Positions 7,049 to 10,589 of a stretch of 10,589 nucleotides of DNA are shown here, piece by piece. A program made the position numbers and the translations under genes. The notes beneath the pieces were generated by a model, which did not search any database, was not told the origin of the DNA, and worked only from the letters and a program-made list of their open reading frames with translations. Each line of letters begins with the position of its first letter. Position 1 is the first letter of the stretch. This DNA is from Actinomycetes bacterium (GTDB taxonomy: Bacteria; Actinomycetota; Acidimicrobiia; Acidimicrobiales; RAAP-2): contig JAJYYT010000044.1 in NCBI GenBank assembly GCA_021800645.1, positions 1-10,589 of the forward strand. The letters run 5' to 3'.

Positions 7049-7129
7049 GGATCCGGGCGATCCGGACGCCGCGGGCGATGCGGGTTGTCCGGACGTCGCG
7101 GGCTGTCCGGACGTCGAAAGCGATCCGGT
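7049..7129. repeat. 9-bp-periodic degenerate repeat array
   Basis: Nine successive 9-bp steps follow peptide gene 1, built on [CT]GATCCGGA / CGTCGCGGG-like units. The clearest copies are TGTCCGGACGTCG at 7086-7098 and 7104-7116. Read in one frame it gives GDPGDPDAAGDAGCPDVAGC, but no start or ribosome-binding site supports translation. Confidence 0.7.
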
Positions 7130-7168
7130 CCCGGGAGCCGCTCGACGCCGACCGGAGCAACCCCCACA

Positions 7169-7200
7169 GCTGGTCTGGCTGCCGCGTGCAGCCGACCAGC
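7169..7200 (+). terminator. Hairpin after peptide gene 1, possible terminator
   Basis: GCTGGTCtGGCTGC pairs with GCAGCCGACCAGC around a 5-nt loop (CGCGT), giving a 13-bp stem with one bulged T. No U-tract follows, so intrinsic termination of the classical kind is uncertain; it could also be an RNA 3'-end stabiliser. Confidence 0.45.
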
Positions 7201-7287
7201 CTCGATCACGAGCTGATCGATCAGGATCCGACACGGCGCGGCGGACTTTGAAAAGTCTCGCCCGCGCTCGTCGAGCCGTTGCGCACA

Positions 7288-7364
7288 GGCCCGCCTGGGC
7301 TGCCGTGGCCCGCACCGGCCCGCCAGTGCTGCCGTGGCCGCACCGGCCCGCCGAGGCTGCACGG
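7288..7364. repeat. 28/29-bp tandem repeat, about 2.7 copies
   Basis: Copies at 7288-7316 and 7317-7344 share GGCCCGCC, GTGCTGCCGTGGCC or GGGCTGCCGTGGCC and GCACC; a partial third copy covers 7345-7364 (GGCCCGCCGAGGCTGCACGG). It is non-coding as far as can be seen. Confidence 0.75.
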
Positions 7365-7515
7365 ATGCTGCCTGGGCCCGTGAGCCCATCTGGGCCTACC
7401 TCTTTCGGGCTTGCTCTAGGCCTCTGGCGAACCCGCTCCCCAGGGCGGCCTGCCGTGTCCGCCTGTTGAGCGTTGCGGCCCTTCGACATCTCAGCCCAAA
7501 GGAGCTCTCCAGGTG

Positions 7516-7588
7516 TGTCAGCTCGGAGTCGTGCGCAGTGTCAGCGAGCTGATAGACCAAATTCCGAGCCGGGAATACGATGATCCTG
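7516..7588 (+). promoter_or_regulatory. Promoter of peptide gene 2 with two Crp/Fnr-like sites
   Basis: Core promoter: TAGACC (7553-7558), 17 bp, TACGAT (7576-7581), predicted start about 7588. The dyad TGTCA-GCGAGC-TGATA at 7539-7554 is centred at -41.5 and overlaps the -35 box, the geometry of class II Crp/Fnr activation. Exactly 23 bp upstream, TGTCA-GCTCGG-AGTCG (7516-7531) keeps a perfect left half-site, centred at -64.5. Confidence 0.8.
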
Positions 7589-7603
7589 CCGGGAAGATCC
7601 CGG
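7589..7603 (+). promoter_or_regulatory. 5'-terminal hairpin of peptide 2 mRNA
   Basis: CCGGGA-AGA-TCCCGG is a perfect 6-bp stem that begins at predicted +2, like those of peptides 1 and 3. Confidence 0.6.
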
Positions 7604-7642
7604 TCCCACAAGATCTCGAAAGTGAGTAGAGGGGGAGCTGAA

Positions 7643-7807
7643 ATGTCCGAGAAGATCAAGAGCGAACTTGCCGACGACCTCGAGGCCACCGACGAAGAGG
7701 CCGAGGACGTGAAGGGCGGAGGCGCCAAGGGCTTGAAGGGTGCCAAGGGAGCAAAGGGTGCCAAGGGAGCAAAGGGTGCCAAGTTGGAGTTCTTCCGTCG
7801 GCGGTAG
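7643..7807 (+). CDS. Double-glycine-leader peptide precursor 2, (GxK)7 core (54 aa)
   Basis: Probable exported-peptide precursor. The 26-residue leader MSEKIKSELAD + DLEATDEEAEDVKGG is acidic and ends in Gly-Gly with Val at -4. The predicted core has seven Gly-x-Lys triplets (GAK, GLK, then five GAK) followed by LEFFRRR: 28 residues, net charge about +9, with no Ser, Thr, Cys, Asn, Gln, His, Tyr or Trp. The triplets are encoded by 9-bp units at 7721-7783, partly in a higher 18-bp period (GGTGCCAAGGGAGCAAAG at 7739-7756 and 7757-7774). The ribosome-binding site is GAGGGGGAG, 5-6 nt before the ATG. The gene has its own promoter, 5' hairpin and downstream GC hairpin. A nucleic-acid-binding, histone-tail-like protein is an alternative, but the conserved leader and Gly-Gly favour export. 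Confidence 0.9.
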   Translation: MSEKIKSELADDLEATDEEAEDVKGGGAKGLKGAKGAKGAKGAKGAKLEFFRRR

Positions 7808-7858
7808 GGAGCCGGGACCAGCGGCCGCCGCTCCAGGCGCCGCAGAGGCAGTACCGAT

Positions 7859-7887
7859 CGGTGCGGCCGCCTTGAGCGGCCGCACCG
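7859..7887 (+). terminator. Strong GC hairpin after peptide gene 2
   Basis: CGGTGCGGCCGC / GCGGCCGCACCG forms a perfect 12-bp stem around the loop CTTGA, 51 nt after the stop codon. No U-tract follows, as is often seen for terminators in high-G+C actinobacteria. The stem is conserved exactly in the paralogous copy, while the loop differs. Confidence 0.65.
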
Positions 7888-7930
7888 GCGCGTCGTGGCC
7901 GATCGAGGCGGTGGGATGCGGTGGGCGCTC

Positions 7931-8003
7931 CGTCACCACGAGCTCTTCGACTGTGTCAGCGAGGTGATAGACGGGATCATCCGAGCGCCTTACGATTGAA
8001 TCA
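7931..8003 (+). promoter_or_regulatory. Promoter of peptide gene 3 with two Crp/Fnr-like sites
   Basis: Core promoter: TAGACG (7968-7973), 17 bp, TACGAT (7991-7996), predicted start about 8003. The dyad TGTCA-GCGAGG-TGATA at 7954-7969 is centred at -41.5. The half-site CGTCA at 7931-7935 lies exactly 23 bp upstream; its partner half is not conserved. Confidence 0.78.
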
Positions 8004-8018
8004 CCGGGCCGATCCCGG
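8004..8018 (+). promoter_or_regulatory. 5'-terminal hairpin of peptide 3 mRNA
   Basis: CCGGG-ccgat-CCCGG starts at predicted +2, the same offset from the -10 box as in the other two peptide genes. Confidence 0.58.
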
Positions 8019-8058
8019 AGGGCACCAGAATCCGAAAACCTGCAAGGGAGAACCCGAA

Positions 8059-8223
8059 ATGACCACGCCGAAGGACATCGACAACGAGCTGACCGACGAC
8101 CTCGAGGCCACCGACGAAGAGGCCGAGAACGTGAAGGGCGGAGGCGCCAAGGGCGCCAAGGGCGCCAAGGGCGCCAAGGGGTTGAAGGGCGCCAAGGGAG
8201 CCAAGTTCTTCCGCGGGCGGTAG
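8059..8223 (+). CDS. Double-glycine-leader peptide precursor 3, (GxK)7 core (54 aa)
   Basis: Paralogue of precursor 2. The 28-residue leader begins MTTPKDIDNELTD, almost as in precursor 1, and ends DLEATDEEAENVKGG. The core is again seven Gly-x-Lys triplets (four GAK, GLK, two GAK) followed by FFRGR: 26 residues, net charge about +9, no Ser, Thr or Cys. The single GLK triplet is fifth here and second in precursor 2, so the array has been reshuffled since duplication while the triplet number stayed at seven. The triplets use 9-bp units (GGCGCCAAG) at 8143-8205. The leader of 3 combines the start of 1 with the middle of 2. The ribosome-binding site (AAGGGAGAA) is weaker and further upstream than in genes 1 and 2. 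The gene lies upstream of the putative accessory and exporter genes; some readthrough past the downstream hairpin may express them. Confidence 0.9.
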   Translation: MTTPKDIDNELTDDLEATDEEAENVKGGGAKGAKGAKGAKGLKGAKGAKFFRGR

Positions 8224-8275
8224 GGAGCCGGGACCAGCGGTCGCCGCACCAGGCGCCGCAGAGGGCAGTACCGAT

Positions 8276-8304
8276 CGGTGCGGCCGCCACGAGCGGCCGC
8301 ACCG
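8276..8304 (+). terminator. Strong GC hairpin after peptide gene 3
   Basis: The 12-bp stem CGGTGCGGCCGC / GCGGCCGCACCG with loop CACGA lies 52 nt after the stop codon and 63 nt before the next start codon. As there is no obvious new promoter before the 382-aa gene, it may be a partial terminator that keeps the downstream genes at lower expression than the precursors (inference). Confidence 0.6.
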
Positions 8305-8367
8305 GCGCGCAGACGCGCAGATTGTGGTGCAATGTCGGCGCCCGACGAACGGGCGCGGAGGGACGAG

Positions 8368-9516
8368 ATGCCGTTCCGGAGTCGGGGGAGCAAGCGGAGC
8401 GCTGCTGATGGTGGAGCGACGCCGCCATCGGCCCTGGCGCCGACGGTGACGGGCAACGCAACCGCCGTCCAGACGACCACGTCCCGGCTCGACCGGGACG
8501 GCTGGGACCCCGCGTCGCGCGATGCGTCGTCGACCCCGGACGAGAGCGCGTCGCAGGACCTGGCGGTCGCGCTCTCGGTGCGCCTTCCTGGCGCGCCGCT
8601 CGACGAGGTGGTGCTGGCCTCCTGCGGCACCCAGTTCACGTGGGAGGACGTGGTCGGTTGGATGCGTGACGACGGCTCATGGGCGATGGCTGCTCGCCGC
8701 GCCGCAGAAGGCGCGAGCCTCGCGGCAGACGGCGTCGCCGCGCCGTCAGCCGACCGGTTGCGCGCCCAGGCGCAGCAGTTTCGCCGTGCCCGGCACCTGG
8801 TCGCCGGTGAGGACCTCCTGCGGTGGCTCGCGCACTGGGGGATCTCCGAGGAGGAGTGGGTGGACTGGCTCGACCGGACGCTCAGGCGCGAGGCCGCGGC
8901 GACGCCGTCGCGCCTCACACGGGCCGTCGACGAGCAGGCGACGTGGGTCGAGGTCGTTTGCTCAGGGGACCTCGAGGAGGCAGCGTCGGATCTCGTGCGC
9001 GTCGTAGCCTCGTGGGCGGAGCGCACGGGCGGCTCGCCCCCGCCCGCACGCGGCCGCTTCGAGGCGCTGCGACGTGCCGCCGACGAGCTCGCGAGCGTGC
9101 CGGTCCCGCGAGCCGACATCGAGCGAGCGGTCACGGGGAACGCTGCGGCATGGGTGCAGGTGGCGCTCGAGTGGGCGGATTTCGGCACGCTCGACGCGGC
9201 CCGGGAGGCGGTCGCGACCATGCGGGACGACGCCATGCCGCTCGGCGCGGTCGCCGAGCTGGCCCGTGTCGAGGCCGACGACGCGGTCGTACGCGCCGAG
9301 GACCTCGACGCCCGCACGCGTGCCGTCGCCATCTCCGCGCCGATCGACAGCCCGGTGCTCGTCGGGACATCCCAAGACCCTGGCGTCGTCGCCGTCGTCC
9401 GAGCACGCCGGCATCCGAGCGCGGACCATCCCGACGACGCCGCCCTCGCCGTCGAGCTCTGCGTGCAAGAGCGCGTGCAGGCGGCAATCGACCGCTGGGT
9501 GACCAGACGTGCCTGA
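8368..9516 (+). CDS. 382-aa protein of uncertain family, possible degenerate SurA/PpiC-like accessory protein
   Basis: No family is recognised with certainty. The ATG at 8368 is chosen because GGAGGGA (8357-8363) precedes it at good distance; ATG 8332 has none. The first ~65 residues are Ser/Thr/Ala-rich and look disordered. No signal peptide or membrane helix is visible. Residues 128-178 (SADRLRAQAQQFRRARHLVAGEDLLRWL in two parts, then HWGISEEEWVDWLDRTLRRE) resemble the helical FRR..HxL....LxxWLxxxGLxxxxWxxxLxRxL pattern of SurA_N-like regions in PpiC-type foldases found beside peptide exporters. The tail (SAPIDSPVLVGTSQ, DPGVVAVVRARRHP, then a helix to 382) could be a remnant of a PpiC-like end. 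This link is a weak pattern match. The stop overlaps the next gene by 8 nt, so the two are translationally coupled and probably work together. Confidence 0.75.
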   Translation: MPFRSRGSKRSAADGGATPPSALAPTVTGNATAVQTTTSRLDRDGWDPASRDASSTPDESASQDLAVALSVRLPGAPLDEVVLASCGTQFTWEDVVGWMRDDGSWAMAARRAAEGASLAADGVAAPSADRLRAQAQQFRRARHLVAGEDLLRWLAHWGISEEEWVDWLDRTLRREAAATPSRLTRAVDEQATWVEVVCSGDLEEAASDLVRVVASWAERTGGSPPPARGRFEALRRAADELASVPVPRADIERAVTGNAAAWVQVALEWADFGTLDAAREAVATMRDDAMPLGAVAELARVEADDAVVRAEDLDARTRAVAISAPIDSPVLVGTSQDPGVVAVVRARRHPSADHPDDAALAVELCVQERVQAAIDRWVTRRA

Positions 9517-10589
9517 GCCGGCGACCACGACCGCACTCGACTCTCTCGGTATCGAGCTGTTGGGAGACCTTCCCGCGGACGTCCGGAGGCTCGTAGTCCA
9601 AGCCTTCGAGCCCGTCGACTTCGAGTTTGGCGCGGTCCTCATGCGCGAGGGCGACCCCGCGGACTCCTACTGGGTGCTCACCGACGGGCGGGTCCGGGTC
9701 GTCCGCGACGGCGCGGACGGCAGCGAGGTGACTCTCGCGACGCTCGGCCCTGGCGCCACCTTCGGGGAAGGCGCGCTCCTTCGCGAGGGGGCCCGCACCT
9801 CGACGGTGCGTGCGGCGTCCCCGGGAAGCGCGCTCCGGCTCGACGCGTCGGTCGTTCGCGCGCTCGCGGCGACCCAGCCGAGCGTGATGGAGGGGCTGTC
9901 GCGTATCCGCCGCCGCCACGAGATCGGCGACCTGCTCCGGCTCGCGTCACCGCTCGCACGACTTGCCGGGCGGGCGCTGCCGGAGCTCGTCGACCGCCTG
10001 GAGCCTGTCGAGCTCGCGGCAGGCGATCGGCTGAGGATCGGTGGCACGGGGGATGCGGGCGGCGGGGCAGAAGGTGTCGGAGGCGGCGGGGCCGAGCCTG
10101 CCGAGACTGCCGAAGGCGCGCTCTACCTCGTCGAAGAGGGCCGGGTCGTCGTCCGATCCGCCAACGAGGGCGCCTTCCCGCGCTACGCGCGCCGCGGGGA
10201 CCTCGTCGGGGAGGCTGCGCTCGTCGCCGACATGGGCGCCGGCGAGGTCCTCGAGGCGATGACCGACGCACGGCTGCTCCGGCTGCGACGCCGGGACCTC
10301 GCCGAGATCGTGGCCGGGCACCCCGAGCTCGAGCAGGCGATCCGCGAGCTCGCAGCCGTCTACGAGCAGCGCCGGGAGCTTCGGGTCCCCCTCGACTTCG
10401 CTGACGATCCTGGCGGCGGCCCCGGCGCGGGCGTCGCGCTGGGGGCCTACGTCGACCTCGCCGCGGGGCAGCGGCCCGCCCCCGGGCGTGGCGCGGGGGG
10501 GTCTGGAAGAGAGCCCGCGGCGCCCGGTCTCGAAGGCGTCGAGGTCGACGTCGCCGAGCCCGCGCACGAGCCCGCCGGCGATGGTCCTT
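9509..10589 (+). CDS. Protein with two cyclic-nucleotide-binding-type domains, 3'-truncated; possible N-terminus of a peptide exporter
   Basis: Frame open from GTG 9509 to the window end (360 codons, no stop); the GTG overlaps the end of the preceding gene by 8 nt. Domain 1 (about 15-130) is a CNB barrel with MREGDPADSYWVLTDGRVRV (45-64) and an intact phosphate-binding cassette FGEGALLREGARTSTV (85-100) with R96. Domain 2 (about 155-275) keeps LYLVEEGRVVV and DLVGEAALVADMG but lacks the cassette Arg and carries a Gly-rich insertion (178-202, GDAGGGAEGVGGGGAEP within it). After residue 295 comes a low-complexity Pro/Gly/Ala linker. No DNA-binding domain is visible. CNB domains fused to the N-terminus of C39-peptidase ABC exporters are known, and the double-glycine precursors upstream make that continuation likely, but the decisive part is outside the window. 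A stand-alone CNB sensor is the alternative. Confidence 0.85.
   Translation, partial: MPEPATTTALDSLGIELLGDLPADVRRLVVQAFEPVDFEFGAVLMREGDPADSYWVLTDGRVRVVRDGADGSEVTLATLGPGATFGEGALLREGARTSTVRAASPGSALRLDASVVRALAATQPSVMEGLSRIRRRHEIGDLLRLASPLARLAGRALPELVDRLEPVELAAGDRLRIGGTGDAGGGAEGVGGGGAEPAETAEGALYLVEEGRVVVRSANEGAFPRYARRGDLVGEAALVADMGAGEVLEAMTDARLLRLRRRDLAEIVAGHPELEQAIRELAAVYEQRRELRVPLDFADDPGGGPGAGVALGAYVDLAAGQRPAPGRGAGGSGREPAAPGLEGVEVDVAEPAHEPAGDGP

Larger units (their letters stand above)
7031..7515. other. Gene-free spacer between peptide genes 1 and 2
   Basis: No credible gene is seen on either strand in these 485 bases; long open frames here follow from high G+C. It holds the 9-bp-periodic array (7049-7129), a strong hairpin and three short dyads (7169-7257), and a repeat of about 28 bp (7288-7364). 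No trace of a broken fourth peptide leader (LEAT...VKGG) was found in any plus-strand frame that I checked. Confidence 0.6.
7536..8307. repeat. Tandem duplication of the peptide cassette (about 416-bp period)
   Basis: The units are about 7536-7890 and 7951-8307. Equivalent points are offset by 415 bp at the -41.5 dyad and the -10 box, 416 bp at the start and stop codons, and 417 bp at the downstream hairpin. The leader segments differ by one base over about 60, and the 3' flanks (GAGCCGGGACCAGCGG onward) are almost identical. The UTRs have diverged except for the hairpin and the promoter boxes. Confidence 0.9.

Noticed and set aside
6915..7469. A 184-codon plus-strand ORF through the spacer after peptide gene 1
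   Set aside because: It starts inside peptide gene 1 in another frame, lacks a ribosome-binding site, and its sequence is driven by the repeat arrays.
7643..8223. Histone H1-like nucleic-acid-binding proteins because of the Lys/Ala/Gly repeats
   Set aside because: The conserved acidic leader ending in Gly-Gly, shared with a non-repeat paralogue, and the neighbouring genes fit an exported peptide better; kept only as an alternative.
8334..8346. GTCGG-CGC-CCGAC as a further Crp/Fnr site
   Set aside because: Half-site spacing (N5 between TGTCG and CGACG) differs from the N6 of the conserved sites and no -10/-35 pair is placed suitably.
8332..8367. ATG 8332 or GTG 8278 as start of the 382-aa protein
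   Set aside because: Neither has a ribosome-binding site; GTG 8278 lies inside the terminator-like hairpin, while ATG 8368 has a good GGAGGGA.

Overview
The window is very G+C-rich, gene-dense DNA with GTG starts and strong G/C bias at third codon positions. This, together with a type-2-like isoleucyl-tRNA synthetase, a DUF2236 protein and a secreted S53 (sedolisin) peptidase, suggests an actinobacterium, perhaps of the Acidimicrobiia or another deep soil lineage. The taxonomic guess is inference only.

Left part (1-5820): the 3' part of ileS, followed 14 nt later by a DUF2236 (MpaB/latex-clearing-protein-like) gene on the same strand. Convergent to these lies a secreted S53 serine-carboxyl peptidase on the minus strand. 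Its upstream region is filled with a 17-bp tandem repeat, and next comes a 36-codon, probably leaderless ORF for a tiny membrane protein.

Right part (5965-10589): this looks like one dedicated locus for exported peptides. In order it holds a Crp/Fnr-family regulator, three small peptide genes (50, 54 and 54 codons), a 382-codon protein of uncertain family, and the start of a protein with two cyclic-nucleotide-binding-type domains that runs off the window. All three small peptides share an acidic leader ending in LEAT-[DE]-E-[ED]-AE-x-VKGG, a double-glycine processing motif, and a basic tail ending FF-[KR]-x-R. In peptides 2 and 3 the segment after GG is seven perfect Gly-(Ala/Leu)-Lys triplets with no Ser, Thr or Cys.

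Each small gene has its own promoter of identical geometry. A Crp/Fnr-like dyad (TGTCA-N6-TGATA type) is centred at -41.5, a second half-conserved one exactly 23 bp further upstream at -64.5, then TAGAC[CG]-N17-TAC[GC]AT, and a CCGGG/CCCGG hairpin beginning at predicted +2. Peptides 2 and 3, with their promoters and strong GC hairpins downstream, form a tandem duplication of about 416 bp.

Working model (inference): the adjacent Crp/Fnr protein switches on strong, separate transcription of the precursors. A C39-type peptidase/ABC exporter, probably joined to the two-domain CNB protein beyond the right edge, cleaves after GG and exports lysine-rich (GxK)7 peptides. The 382-aa protein may act as an accessory or chaperone. 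I know of no described family with these cores. The main unexplained stretch is 7031-7515, which holds only repeats and dyads.
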